Assembly: GCA_963708205.1 (NCBI GenBank)
Contig: OY970196.1
Span: 124,001-188,000, forward strand
DNA length: 64,000 bases
Direction: 5' to 3'
From: CAVYTF01 sp963708205
GTDB taxonomy: Bacteria; Bacteroidota; Bacteroidia; Chitinophagales; Chitinophagaceae
Below the pieces are notes generated by a model. It was given only the letters and a program-made list of their open reading frames with translations. It was not told where the DNA came from and did not search any database. Of this stretch, positions 8,331 to 18,179 are shown in pieces; position 1 is the first letter of the stretch, and each line of letters starts with the position of its first letter. The position numbers and the translations under genes are program-made.

Positions 8331-8359
8331 AATGAATAGATTAATCACCTAAAAACTCA

Positions 8360-8390
8360 AAAATCCCTGCAAGACTGCAGGGATTTTCTT
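8360..8390. terminator. Bidirectional terminator between convergent genes
   Basis: A 12-bp perfect stem AAAATCCCTGCA (8360-8371) / TGCAGGGATTTT (8376-8387) with a 4-nt loop and T-rich tail. It serves the YncE-like gene and, through its A/T arms, the subtilase on the other strand. Confidence 0.85.
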
Positions 8391-8410
8391 TTGATATACG
8401 ACCCCAACAA

Positions 8411-11400
8411 TTATTGTTTTAAAAACTTCCAGGTATGTTCCTGCTTGCTTTGCCTCCAGACAATTCTGTACATGCCTGCGGCAAGATGGCTGACATTCAG
8501 TTGCTCTGCAGTACTATTTCCGTTAAAACTTTTGGTTAATAAAACTCTTCCCTGCATATCATACACAGACAGTTCTGATGTTTCTTTGCTTGGCGGCAAA
8601 GTAATGGTAACAACGGTTGTAGCAGGATTAGGATATAATTTATATAATTGCGGATCAATTGTTTTTTCATCTGCGTTATCCGTTAAAAGATCATACTCCA
8701 ATGCGCTGCATGCATTGAGGACAAATGGTTTCGATAAGCTATCACATCCGCCTAAGCCATAAGTCACATCAACTGTATAAGAGCCTGCCTGTTTTGTAAC
8801 ATAAAAACTGTCCGTTGCTTTTGCAATAAGTGTATCATTGCGATACCATTGATATATATAATTGTTATTGGCAGTCGCACTTAAGTGAACGCTTTTACCA
8901 TTGCACAACGAAGATTTAGCTGCAGTAATTTTTACTGTAGGTTTTGAAGCATTCACTGTTACTTTTATGGATGATGTTGCCTGGTTGCCGCAAAGATCGC
9001 TTACCGTTAAAGTATAGGTGGTTGTTTTAGAAGGATTGGCAAAAGGATTTGCATCAAGCGAATCAGATAATCCTGTTGAGGGACTCCACTTATATCTATA
9101 CGTATAACCGGCAATACCTGTTGCGTCCATTTCACTTATATTAATATCACCTATCAATGCTGCAGTTCCGGTTGTTGTATTGGCAATTTGCAGGTCACCA
9201 ACATCTTTTTGGTTTGCTATAAAATCTGTCAGGTATAAGCTGTCACTTATAGGATCAAAGTCAGCATCCTGTGCGTAGTTAATGCCCATCTCTACTTCAT
9301 TAGGCAAAGAAGAGGCAGCACCTGATTGTTTATCAATGGAATAAATTGTTTTAGTATAAGTGGAAAGACCGTATAGTTTTCCTTCATTATTAAAAGCTAT
9401 CCAAACCAGATCATAAGCCTTAATGGTTGCTAAAAAATATAAGTTTCCGCTTATTAGATCAACCGTATATAATTCTGAATAAGTGCCAAAAGAAGACATT
9501 GCATACAATTGTTGTCCCTTTGGATCCCAAGCCAGCCCTTGCCAATTACCGGTTTTAGGAGTGATGATATTGATGAGCTGCTGCGAACCGTTTATTGTAT
9601 CAATCCTGATTAATTTATTTGTAATACGGGTTAAAGCATAATAACCAAATGGTGTAAAATCACCGCCGGAAAAGAAATAACTGTCATTAAAATCGTCCGT
9701 GCTTACAACATTGGTAGCAACCGTATCTAATACTAATGGATTTGTTATGCTGTAACGATAAAAATTATTCGTGTACCAGTCCATTGAATAGATACGTTTG
9801 TCATTCAGAAAAGGAGCACCGCCTGAAGCTGGCGTCATACCTCCGATACGTGCGCCCGCACTGCCGGAACATAAAGAAATATTTTGTCCGGCATCTGCTG
9901 TCAGCTGTACATTATTTGCGACTGAAGTTACTGTTATGGAAGGAGAAACAGCTTCGCAACCATTTGTATAATCAGCAATAATATTATACACACCACTTTC
10001 TTTTACTGTAACATTCGCCGGGCCCGATGAAATTACTTTCGTTCCTTCATACCATTTGTAAGAAGCAGAATTATCTTTATTCACGATTTGCAATTTTACA
10101 TTGTCTCCTTTGCAAAAACGCGTTGGTCCTAATGCAACAATACCTGCATTGCAAAACTTACCATTTTTTGCGATCTCAACAGCATGATAGGCATCTACTC
10201 TTCCATAACCCATTTCATAATTCCATGTGCCATTGTCATAACCAGGTGTGTACTGAAATGTATAACCTGGAATTTTATCAGCCGAATTTTCAATAATGGT
10301 TTTTACATTGTCTTCGGTAAGGTTTGCATTTACTGATAATACCAAAGCAGCAACTGCAGCGGCATGGGGCGAGGCTGCTGATGTGCCATTGAATGTAGTA
10401 AAATAATCACCGCTGCTATAGCCATTGGTGCCGGTGATATCTGTAGTCGGAATTTTTACACAGGGAGCTACAACAGCTAAACCCTGACCATAGCTTGCTC
10501 CCCAATTTTCGCCATCACAACTTGAAGGGCTTTTTCTTTGATTGCACATATTTATTCCACCGACGGCGATAACATTTGTATTGAATGCCGGGTAGCTTAA
10601 ACCCGCATCATTATTGCCGGCAGAAAAGAAAATAACACAGCCTTTGCCACTTCTGCCTTCGGTAAGCGCGCGATAAATTGCATCATCCATTATATCACTT
10701 GGTGTGCCGCCGCCCCATGAATTTGTAAGTACATCGGCACCATTCATCCAGGCATAATCAAATCCTGCTGCTATGTTTGAATAAGTAGTAAAATTACCAT
10801 TTGCGTCTGCAAGATTTATTGGAATGATCTTGCACTTCGGAGCAATGCCTGCAATACCAATTTTATTATTTGCTATAGCTGCGATAATGCCTGCGCAACA
10901 GGTGCCATGTGCATTAGCGCCACTAAGCGGTCTGCCATCTCCGGGATTTGAAGTGAGTGATAAACAATCAAAACCCTGCACCAAATTCGCTTTCAGATCT
11001 GCATGTCCTGTGTCAACACCTACATCTATAACAGCAACTTTGATAGTTGATTTTCCCTGTGTAATAGTCCAGGCGCTGTCAACATTCATATCTGCGCCCG
11101 GAACACCATTATATTGTGCAGCGGATCCTGTATTCTTATGATCCCATTGCAAATAATAGAGCGAATCATTAGGGTCTTCAATCGTATTGTATATTTCAAA
11201 ATCAGGCTCTGCATACACAAACAGTCCTGATTCATAAAAAAGATTTGCGATCTTCAATGCATCATAATCATTAGCAGCGCCTGCGCCTACAATAAAAATA
11301 TTTTTATCAAACATATATGGTCTTGTGATGGTGCAGTTATGTGCTTTCAAAAATACTGTGAACTGCTGCTGTGTGATGCCACTTTTTAATTTTACAACAA

Positions 11401-11800
11401 AATCATTTCCATAACTGGAGAGTTTACCGCCTATGCCAATAATGCATGGATGAGAATATAAAACGATGCTATTGCTTTTTAAACTTGTTGCGACGGCTTT
11501 ACCAAAACCCTTGCCTGCATTGGCATTCAGCTTCACGATGTATTGATTTTTTACAGCACTTGGGCTTATAGAATCTGCAGGCACTTTGCTTTGTGCAGAC
11601 ATGGAAGTTTGCAACTCATTTATGGAATGACCTTCCTTCACTCCTACCACGATTTGTTTGTACGTAAGACCGAAGAATACTTTTTGACCTTTGTAATAAT
11701 AAAAAATATTTTCACCTGATGGAGCATTTTTATTTTGCTGCGCGTGAACATATAAAGTTGAAAGTTGAAGCAAAAAAATAACGGGAAGAATTTTTTTCAT
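8411..11800 (-). CDS. S8 subtilisin-like serine peptidase with T9SS type A sorting domain
   Basis: 1129 residues from the ATG at 11800, where a clear signal peptide begins (MKKILPVIFL...YVHAQ). Order: signal peptide; propeptide-like domain (about 25-205); S8 catalytic domain with D259 (AVIDVG), H298 (NAHGTC), N396 (SAGNN) and S474 (NGTSAASP); Ig-like or PKD-like region with Cys pairs; a propeller-like region around 700-880; a second Ig-like region; and a C-terminal sorting domain (LYPNPATT, then YDMQGRVL, ending in a basic-aromatic strand) of the kind cleaved and attached at the cell surface by the type IX system. The enzyme should be an exported or surface-anchored endopeptidase. T9SS machinery is not encoded here. 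Confidence 0.93.
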   Translation of the reverse strand: MKKILPVIFLLQLSTLYVHAQQNKNAPSGENIFYYYKGQKVFFGLTYKQIVVGVKEGHSINELQTSMSAQSKVPADSISPSAVKNQYIVKLNANAGKGFGKAVATSLKSNSIVLYSHPCIIGIGGKLSSYGNDFVVKLKSGITQQQFTVFLKAHNCTITRPYMFDKNIFIVGAGAANDYDALKIANLFYESGLFVYAEPDFEIYNTIEDPNDSLYYLQWDHKNTGSAAQYNGVPGADMNVDSAWTITQGKSTIKVAVIDVGVDTGHADLKANLVQGFDCLSLTSNPGDGRPLSGANAHGTCCAGIIAAIANNKIGIAGIAPKCKIIPINLADANGNFTTYSNIAAGFDYAWMNGADVLTNSWGGGTPSDIMDDAIYRALTEGRSGKGCVIFFSAGNNDAGLSYPAFNTNVIAVGGINMCNQRKSPSSCDGENWGASYGQGLAVVAPCVKIPTTDITGTNGYSSGDYFTTFNGTSAASPHAAAVAALVLSVNANLTEDNVKTIIENSADKIPGYTFQYTPGYDNGTWNYEMGYGRVDAYHAVEIAKNGKFCNAGIVALGPTRFCKGDNVKLQIVNKDNSASYKWYEGTKVISSGPANVTVKESGVYNIIADYTNGCEAVSPSITVTSVANNVQLTADAGQNISLCSGSAGARIGGMTPASGGAPFLNDKRIYSMDWYTNNFYRYSITNPLVLDTVATNVVSTDDFNDSYFFSGGDFTPFGYYALTRITNKLIRIDTINGSQQLINIITPKTGNWQGLAWDPKGQQLYAMSSFGTYSELYTVDLISGNLYFLATIKAYDLVWIAFNNEGKLYGLSTYTKTIYSIDKQSGAASSLPNEVEMGINYAQDADFDPISDSLYLTDFIANQKDVGDLQIANTTTGTAALIGDINISEMDATGIAGYTYRYKWSPSTGLSDSLDANPFANPSKTTTYTLTVSDLCGNQATSSIKVTVNASKPTVKITAAKSSLCNGKSVHLSATANNNYIYQWYRNDTLIAKATDSFYVTKQAGSYTVDVTYGLGGCDSLSKPFVLNACSALEYDLLTDNADEKTIDPQLYKLYPNPATTVVTITLPPSKETSELSVYDMQGRVLLTKSFNGNSTAEQLNVSHLAAGMYRIVWRQSKQEHTWKFLKQ

Positions 11801-12193
11801 ACAGTATAATTTTGATAGATATTCAATTTTGCAATTAGTGTTCAAATATTGCAATAATTTTTGCAAGAAGCAATACTTAATTTAGAGTAGTCAGATTAAA
11901 TTTTAATGAAAAAAAGTCCAGCATATCCGAAATTCTATTGCTATAGAACTATTTATTTTGAAAGAAAGGTCTTTATTAAATTATTTGAAATTGGAAATTC
12001 CAATTTAATATATTTGAAAAAATTATTGAAATTTAAATAAGCCAAATCATTAAACCTTTATGATGCCACGGCAGGAGATAGTGCTAAATACAACAGCATA
12101 ATCATTTATTCATTCCAAAATATTAAACATTCCAACATCACAAAATCACAACAATTGTTATTGAAAAAAAAAGTAAGTTTTATAAAATGTTTT
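11801..12193. other. Intergenic region, no gene seen; contains a palindrome
   Basis: This AT-rich stretch upstream of the subtilase has no convincing frame on either strand. Its one notable element is a 19-bp near-perfect palindrome AAATTGGAAATTCCAATTT at 11988-12006, about 190 bp from the subtilase start, a possible operator. Confidence 0.5.
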
Positions 12194-12364
12194 TTATAAG
12201 CCTTTCTCTAGCGCATCAATTTCTGCAGTGATCTTTTTTAGCTGAATGTATATTTCCTTAAGCCGCTCAAATACTACGTCTTTCCGCTTTAGCTCTTCAT
12301 ATTTGGCGGTTAATTCAGTAAATGTTTGCAGCAGTGTTTCGAGGTTGGCTTTGTGGTCAGGCAT
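12194..12364 (-). CDS. Small coiled-coil protein (56 aa), hypothetical
   Basis: An ATG-to-TAA frame of 56 codons, MPDHKANLET...DALEKGL, highly charged and almost entirely helical, with leucine/isoleucine heptad spacing (LLQTFTELTAKYEELK, LKEIYIQLKKI). It resembles in size and character the two small coiled-coil proteins at 21224-21412 and 21442-21636. No signal peptide. Codon choice looks coding-like and no competing gene overlaps. Function unknown; perhaps an oligomerising or adaptor protein. Confidence 0.5.
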   Translation of the reverse strand: MPDHKANLETLLQTFTELTAKYEELKRKDVVFERLKEIYIQLKKITAEIDALEKGL

Positions 12365-12556
12365 TAATGATTAAAGGTATAACATTAAACTTTACTGTAA
12401 GATAATTAACGTAAAAATAATCATCTACCTACGATGTAATTTTGCTACGTAGATAACATGTGCAAAAATTATAAACCATTATTGAGTAATATTTCCAACC
12501 AAAAATATTAACTTGTAATTCCTTTTTCATACTTTAATTACCTCTAAACATTTGCC

Positions 12557-12850
12557 ATGATACATGTACACGATATTTTTATTTGCAAGCCCGGCAATGC
12601 TTCAAAAGTAGCCAAAATATTTAAAGAAGCTATGGCTGATAATACCGACGTTGTTCATATTATGACTGACATGACCGGAGATTATAATAAAGTTCTAATG
12701 GTAAGCAAATATGATAGTCTTGCCGCTTATGAACAAAGTTTTGAAAAATATATGCAGAACAACGAAGAAATGGAAAAAATTAAAGAAAAAATGAAAGGCT
12801 ACCAGGAAATGTATCTTACAGGTTCAAGAGAGATTTACCATATTTGGTAA
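12557..12850 (+). CDS. Small alpha/beta-barrel-like (NIPSNAP-type) protein
   Basis: 97 residues. It starts with a beta strand (MIHVHDIFICKPG), then a helix (ASKVAKIFKEAM), a strand pair (VVHIMTDMTGDYNKVLMVSKY), a helix with YEQSFEKYMQN, and a final strand ending GSREIYHIW. This alternation and length fit the dimeric alpha-beta barrel superfamily (NIPSNAP or EthD-like), where the final strand and a long helix pack at the dimer interface. No catalytic residue is recognised. Monocistronic. Confidence 0.55.
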   Translation: MIHVHDIFICKPGNASKVAKIFKEAMADNTDVVHIMTDMTGDYNKVLMVSKYDSLAAYEQSFEKYMQNNEEMEKIKEKMKGYQEMYLTGSREIYHIW

Positions 12851-13145
12851 GCCGATATCTCGGTTATTTTTAGCACAAATATCTTTTAAGCATCTTATGC
12901 TTGCATTATAGATGAAAATGGAACTTCTATTGAAAGTAGTTGAACCGTTTTGACTGCAATTGACAGCAGAAACATTCATAAGATTATAGATTGACACTTT
13001 TTAAAAGGATTTTAATTGAGTGTTCTTTTCATTTCACAAGAATAGATTATTTTTAAATTGGAATTGCTTCTTTTTAATTCAAAAACCGTACTTAATCAAG
13101 CATATAAATCTATTAATCATTAATCCTCTGTATTAAATTTTTTCT

Positions 13146-15809
13146 ATGAAATTTAAAATTTTACTTATCTTATTATCCATGTATTGTTTGGCTGCAGATG
13201 CGCAATGGAGCGATAAAACAAATCTATTTAATGACAGTCTGAAGATGCCTGTATGTACAGCTACAAACAGTCAATACGATCCAATTGTTGTACGCAGTTA
13301 CCCTGATAAAGGGTATTTTGTTATCTGGCTTGATCAAAGAAAAGATGGAGAGACTTCTGATATTTATGCGCAAAAGTATAATGATAATGGAAAGGCATTA
13401 TGGGCTGCCAATGGTAAACCAATTGTAACCGGTGATGGCTCTCAGTATTATGCATCAAGCGGAGGCAATGATTACAGGTACAACAGCTATGCCTGCACCG
13501 ACAGTGCCAATGGTTTTTATATTGTTTGGGAAGATCAGAATGTAGCAAGCCACAGCACTGTTAATCATCGCGTAATGGTCCAGCATGTGCTCAGTAATGG
13601 GTCAAAAGTTTTTGACAGCGGTTATGTAATTGCGCAGCCTGTTTCAGGATCAGATATTAATTATGGGGCACCGCAATTGATCGCGGATGGCAACAAAGGT
13701 TTTTTTGTGGGTTTTATCAGATCTGATCAGTATGGTGATGACGACCTATATGTTTTTTGTTATCGGGATGAAGGCGGAAAAATGCGATATTACGGTGGTG
13801 GCCAAATGAACGTGAGCGGTATTAATAAGCCGACTTCTACTCTTTGTGGTAATGGTAATGAGATTGTTAGCACTGAAGCGCCGGTTGCTGACTACCAGCT
13901 ATACATCGATAACCAGCATGGCTGTAATGTAGTGATGAGCACTAGTATCGCTAACGGCACAAGTGAAACCAATCTCACAGGATTTAATCGTCTTTGCCGC
14001 GTGAAGAAAACCTGCACTGCTACGCAACGCAGACGAACGGATAGTATTGACGCCACTCACCCGGTTTCTTATCATTATACAAAAGATAGCGTTGTGCAAC
14101 TATATAAGTTTACAACGTATTCAAATACTGTTAGCTGTAGTTCAAATGGAAATATCTATGTGGTTACTAATTATTATGTTGAAAATTTTGGCAATGGTTT
14201 TTTACCTATTTCAAATGGCGCATACACTTCCGAATGGGCTGAAGGTGTTGTAATACCAACCGGTAGCAACATTAATGTAAACTTTATGGCGGCGGATGAA
14301 AGAAGATACATTAATGACACGCTAAGAAATTATTATACCAATGGTTATTTTTTACAACAGGAAATTTATGACAGCCTTCCTTTCCAGTTGTGCAGCAGCA
14401 ATGAGGCTTATGTTGCTTACAATACAATCGTACCTTCACAGTACGCGCAGCTAACAAATTATACCGATACTGTTATTACCATGCAGTCTGTTTATCCTAA
14501 CAGCTATCACCTGGTTGCTTCCAGAAACAGGGCAACTATTGCAACAACCACTGCTGATAATAATTATTCAACAGTTATGCAGCAGTTTAACGTGGTGAAT
14601 ACAAAGGGTAAAAAATATGCTGTTCAATATGCAACAGCCAATACCAAAGGAATTGTTATAGGTCATGATGTGAGCACAGGTTCTCAGTCTACAACCATGA
14701 GCTTCTTTGATTCATATCTTGCAAGTGACAGCAGCGGCCATGTATTTTATGCGCTTGATGAAAACACGCACTATACCAGAGTAAGTCCTGTTGGTGACAG
14801 TGCAGCGCTGGAATGGGGTGCAATGGGCCGACCGGTCAATGTAATCGGTTATGGTGCAAGCCCGTACACAGTATTAGATCCTTCAGATGGCACAGGTATT
14901 ATTGCATGGCATTCTTATAACGGATCTTCCAATGAGGATATTTTTATCCGCCATTTAGATCATCTTACAAATGGCTCAATGCCGGCAATAAAAAAGATAA
15001 CACAGTTTTACAGTTCCACAGATTTTAATTATCCCGCAATATTAGTTGGCAGCAGCAATGCCTATACCATGGTTGAAGGACATGATGTTAACGGAAATTT
15101 GACGCCATCTTTTGAGGTTACAGATAAAACATATCTTGGTGTTATCAATTCATCTATGTATCAGCAGCCGCCCAGTTACAGCATAAGAACGTATAACAAC
15201 CAGCCTTATCTTAATCGTAACTATACTATTTTGCCTGATAGTGCTTCAAGCATTGATCTAAACTTAAAATTATATATTTCACAAATTGATTTTAATACTT
15301 TAAAAGCGGCAGATCCATCCATTACTTCACCATCGAAGTTAATGGCGATACAGCAGAACACAACAAGTGATTACGCACCAAGTTCATACTCACCTATTTC
15401 CGGTGAAAAACAGTTAGTGCCAACAAGTATCGATAATGTGCCAGCTGGTTATTGTCTTACTTTCAAAACAAAAAAATTAGGTAACTTCTTTTTGTTTAAA
15501 CAGGGGGCCTTGCTAAGTAAAAGTGTTTTGGCAGAAGCCTTTAAAAACACGGATAATTTCATTAAAAATGTTTATCCCACAATAGTTAACGGCAACAGCA
15601 TAACCATTGAAACAGGTGATAAAAATTTAAAAGAAATGTCTGTTGAATTATTTAACGAGAATGGTATGCTGTTGTATAAAAAAGATGGAGTTAGCTATTC
15701 TACGCAGCAACTTCCAATAAGAATAAATGCATCCGGCAGTTATCAGTTGCGCATAACCAGCGGTAATAATATTTATGTAACGAAATTGATGAAGTTGTCT
15801 TCTTTTTAA
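13146..15809 (+). CDS. Large secreted protein with T9SS sorting domain
   Basis: 887 residues. A signal peptide (about 1-20, ending AADAQ) is followed by repeated motifs of the type DIYAQKYNDNGKALW and GFYIVWEDQ, seen in secreted Bacteroidota proteins with propeller-like folds. The long middle is rich in Ser/Thr/Asn/Tyr with no known catalytic motif. The last about 85 residues (VYPTIVNGNSITIE, then ELFNENGMLLYKK, ending YVTKLMKLSSF) have the strand pattern of a T9SS C-terminal sorting domain. It is probably a surface-attached adhesin or binding protein; function not identifiable. The 295 bp upstream contain no gene. Confidence 0.75.
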   Translation: MKFKILLILLSMYCLAADAQWSDKTNLFNDSLKMPVCTATNSQYDPIVVRSYPDKGYFVIWLDQRKDGETSDIYAQKYNDNGKALWAANGKPIVTGDGSQYYASSGGNDYRYNSYACTDSANGFYIVWEDQNVASHSTVNHRVMVQHVLSNGSKVFDSGYVIAQPVSGSDINYGAPQLIADGNKGFFVGFIRSDQYGDDDLYVFCYRDEGGKMRYYGGGQMNVSGINKPTSTLCGNGNEIVSTEAPVADYQLYIDNQHGCNVVMSTSIANGTSETNLTGFNRLCRVKKTCTATQRRRTDSIDATHPVSYHYTKDSVVQLYKFTTYSNTVSCSSNGNIYVVTNYYVENFGNGFLPISNGAYTSEWAEGVVIPTGSNINVNFMAADERRYINDTLRNYYTNGYFLQQEIYDSLPFQLCSSNEAYVAYNTIVPSQYAQLTNYTDTVITMQSVYPNSYHLVASRNRATIATTTADNNYSTVMQQFNVVNTKGKKYAVQYATANTKGIVIGHDVSTGSQSTTMSFFDSYLASDSSGHVFYALDENTHYTRVSPVGDSAALEWGAMGRPVNVIGYGASPYTVLDPSDGTGIIAWHSYNGSSNEDIFIRHLDHLTNGSMPAIKKITQFYSSTDFNYPAILVGSSNAYTMVEGHDVNGNLTPSFEVTDKTYLGVINSSMYQQPPSYSIRTYNNQPYLNRNYTILPDSASSIDLNLKLYISQIDFNTLKAADPSITSPSKLMAIQQNTTSDYAPSSYSPISGEKQLVPTSIDNVPAGYCLTFKTKKLGNFFLFKQGALLSKSVLAEAFKNTDNFIKNVYPTIVNGNSITIETGDKNLKEMSVELFNENGMLLYKKDGVSYSTQQLPIRINASGSYQLRITSGNNIYVTKLMKLSSF

Positions 15810-15885
15810 AGTTGACTTATTTGAACTTCTTGAATTTGTAAAGGGAGGAATTCAATCCAAGTTTAGCTGCATACTATTTTCAGCG

Positions 15886-16701
15886 TTAATTCGAAGGCCT
15901 GATCTCAATATAATTTGCACTCTTCAAACACCAGTTTCTATAAATATTAGAACCTTCCTGCAACGTACTGTATCCGCTTATATCAAACACAGCCTTTTCG
16001 TACGCAGCAAACATTCCGGCTTTCCAGAAAATATCTTCGCCGGATAATGTATTAGCTAAATTTCCGGTAGCATAACCCTGAAACAATGCCTGATTCATTT
16101 CTTTAATAACAGGCATGCTGCTAATAGCGTTGCCGGTGGCAATATGATCTGCATGATCATTTGGGTTGAATGAAATATCAGGATGTTGATAATTAATAAA
16201 TTTTTCTTTGATGCCTGCGCTTTCTTTCAATATGATTGTTTGAAGGGTGATAAAAAAATCTTCCCAGCTGGAATATGTTGTTGAGTTATCTATTGCAGTG
16301 ATTGCATTTATTTCACCTGATTTTAATTTTGCAAGACTTTGAAAATTGTTGGAAGCAAATCCGCTTCCATCCAAATTGCCATCAGGCAATCTTAAAAAGT
16401 AACAGGATACATTGCCTGATTTATAAAAACAAATAGTGTGTCCTTTAATATCTTTTCTTTCATTTATTTCTGAGAAATTACCAAACGGAGCAAGGCAAAA
16501 CCGCAGAGAGCTTTTCATTCCTTCTTCTCTTGCGTTCCAGTATTGTGTATTCATTCCTGAATCGCCTGCAGTGGTAATAATGAAAACAATTTTATCACTG
16601 CGTGACAGAAGATCGTTGGTTACATTCGGGCACATAAAAAGTTGCCAGTCATCTGCATGAGCAATTATATAAAATGAAATGGAATTGAAATTGTCTAACA
16701 T
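15886..16701 (-). CDS. PIG-L family deacetylase
   Basis: 271 residues from ATG. The zinc-site motif AHADD (14-18, the usual AHPDD with P replaced by A) and a second His motif NDHADHIATG near 185 identify the LmbE/PIG-L fold, which removes N-acetyl groups from GlcNAc-type substrates. Between them is VFIITTAGDSGMN, the typical TNGE/TAGD-like loop. It lies 33 bp downstream of a glycosyltransferase gene on the same strand, a pairing common in glycoconjugate or small-thiol glycoside pathways. Substrate unknown. Confidence 0.85.
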   Translation of the reverse strand: MLDNFNSISFYIIAHADDWQLFMCPNVTNDLLSRSDKIVFIITTAGDSGMNTQYWNAREEGMKSSLRFCLAPFGNFSEINERKDIKGHTICFYKSGNVSCYFLRLPDGNLDGSGFASNNFQSLAKLKSGEINAITAIDNSTTYSSWEDFFITLQTIILKESAGIKEKFINYQHPDISFNPNDHADHIATGNAISSMPVIKEMNQALFQGYATGNLANTLSGEDIFWKAGMFAAYEKAVFDISGYSTLQEGSNIYRNWCLKSANYIEIRPSN

Positions 16702-16734
16702 CAGGCTTATTTGTAATTGAAGAAATAAGCATTT

Positions 16735-17943
16735 CTATACAGCACCGTTTTTACTTGTTCCCTGTAATGTTTTGCTTGCCTTCTTTTGAATGAGAGAACC
16801 GTTACCCGCTGCATTTGCACCGGTAAAGGCAATGTTTTGCAATATCTCTGCAGTACGGAGCGTATTAGTTTGAACATTAAAATATTTCAGCACACGCGAT
16901 CTTCCTTCTTCACCCATCATTTTTAAACGTGCCGGTTGTTCAAGCAGTTGAATAATATGTTTACCAACACCTTCCCAATCATCCGAAGCAGACAACAAGC
17001 CGGTATTTCCATGTTCAATAATATCACGCACGCCGCCAACCATTAATGCTACAGTGGGGCAACCGCAAGCCATTGCTTCCAGCAAAACAAGTGATGTACC
17101 ATCACTGCGCGAAGTATGTGCAAGTATATCTAGCGCAGGATAAATAACAGTAGTATTCTTACACCATTCTATAAAATGAACATGCTTCTGCAAACGGAAA
17201 TACGCGCACATTTTTAGCAATTGTTTGCGCATGCTTCCTTCGCCCGCAATTAAGAAATGCACATTAGGTTCGTAGTGATGAACATACTCAGCAACACGCA
17301 AAAATATATCGGGTCCTTTTTCGTAATCAAGCCGTCCAATAAAGCCAACTAACTTTACGTCTAAGGGAATATTATTTTCTTTCCGAAAATCATCACCTGA
17401 TCTACCTGGTGTAAAAACAGTCGTATCAACTCCGTTGCGAACAATATTGATTCGTCCAGCAGGCACGCCCATTGCGAGCGCCTGTGTATATGCCTCTTGG
17501 CAATTGGTAACCAAATGAGAATTTACAGCTCTTGCAATACCAAGTTCATGAGATGTTATATCCATGCCATGCACAGTTGCCACTACAGGTTTATGAATAA
17601 GATTTGCTGCTATACCTGCAAGCACATGTGCTTTAGGCATGTGCGCATGAAGCAGATCAATTTCATACAGGCGGGCAACTTCCATAGTAAGTTGAATTGA
17701 CCGCCAGGAAGGATCATCTTCAATTGGAGTGATGAAAACATTCTCTGCACCAAGCTCGCGCAATGCATTTGTGAAAGGACTTTCATAAGGACAAATGCAG
17801 CTTATCTGAAATTTATCAGCAGGCAAATGCGTAAGAAAATTTTTAAGATAATTTTCCATCCCGCCGACACTTGCGTTTCCAATTATTTCGAGAATATGAG
17901 TTTTACTGTTGTTATGCCCGGAGGTTAACGGTAAAAGATGCAT
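16735..17943 (-). CDS. Glycosyltransferase family 4 (GT-B)
   Basis: 402 residues. The N-terminal domain carries GGMENYLKNF and HAHMPKAHVLAG (GT4 acceptor-side motifs). The C-terminal domain carries VGFIGRLDYEKGPD, FLIAGEGSMRK and the nucleotide-sugar EX7E region in SDGTSLVLLEAMACGCP. The final about 25 residues are a low-complexity tail (GANAAGNGSLIQKKASK). Retaining transferase, probably cytoplasmic face of the membrane. It is followed by the PIG-L deacetylase; the two are likely co-expressed. Distinct from and far away from the main polysaccharide cluster. Confidence 0.88.
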   Translation of the reverse strand: MHLLPLTSGHNNSKTHILEIIGNASVGGMENYLKNFLTHLPADKFQISCICPYESPFTNALRELGAENVFITPIEDDPSWRSIQLTMEVARLYEIDLLHAHMPKAHVLAGIAANLIHKPVVATVHGMDITSHELGIARAVNSHLVTNCQEAYTQALAMGVPAGRINIVRNGVDTTVFTPGRSGDDFRKENNIPLDVKLVGFIGRLDYEKGPDIFLRVAEYVHHYEPNVHFLIAGEGSMRKQLLKMCAYFRLQKHVHFIEWCKNTTVIYPALDILAHTSRSDGTSLVLLEAMACGCPTVALMVGGVRDIIEHGNTGLLSASDDWEGVGKHIIQLLEQPARLKMMGEEGRSRVLKYFNVQTNTLRTAEILQNIAFTGANAAGNGSLIQKKASKTLQGTSKNGAV

Positions 17944-18146
17944 GATGTATTTTAGGTTAATAAAGCAACTCTATAATTGTGCCATTCTATTAAACAAAAA
18001 TAAATTTAAATAAGCTGCTTTAAATTTTAAAAAATTTTCAATCACAATATTTGTAGTCTGTAATAAAAATTATCACATCTTAAAACTTTTTGTTGAAGGC
18101 ATTACTTTCAACCCATTAAATTAATTTTTGATTGAAATAATAAACC

Positions 18147-18154
18147 TATATTTG
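18147..18154 (+). promoter_or_regulatory. Putative -7 promoter element
   Basis: A perfect TATATTTG, 25 bp before the ATG of the next gene. A TTTTG lies 16 bp further upstream, somewhat close for the usual spacing. Confidence 0.45.
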
Positions 18155-18179
18155 GTACTAATCAAAACAACCCTCAATC

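Noticed and set aside
8391..10296. Plus-strand frames opposite the subtilase
   Set aside because: Cys- and His-rich out-of-frame translations typical of antisense reading.
12851..13145. Riboswitch or small RNA in the gap upstream of the T9SS cargo
   Set aside because: No conserved aptamer-like stem or terminator hairpin could be found by eye.
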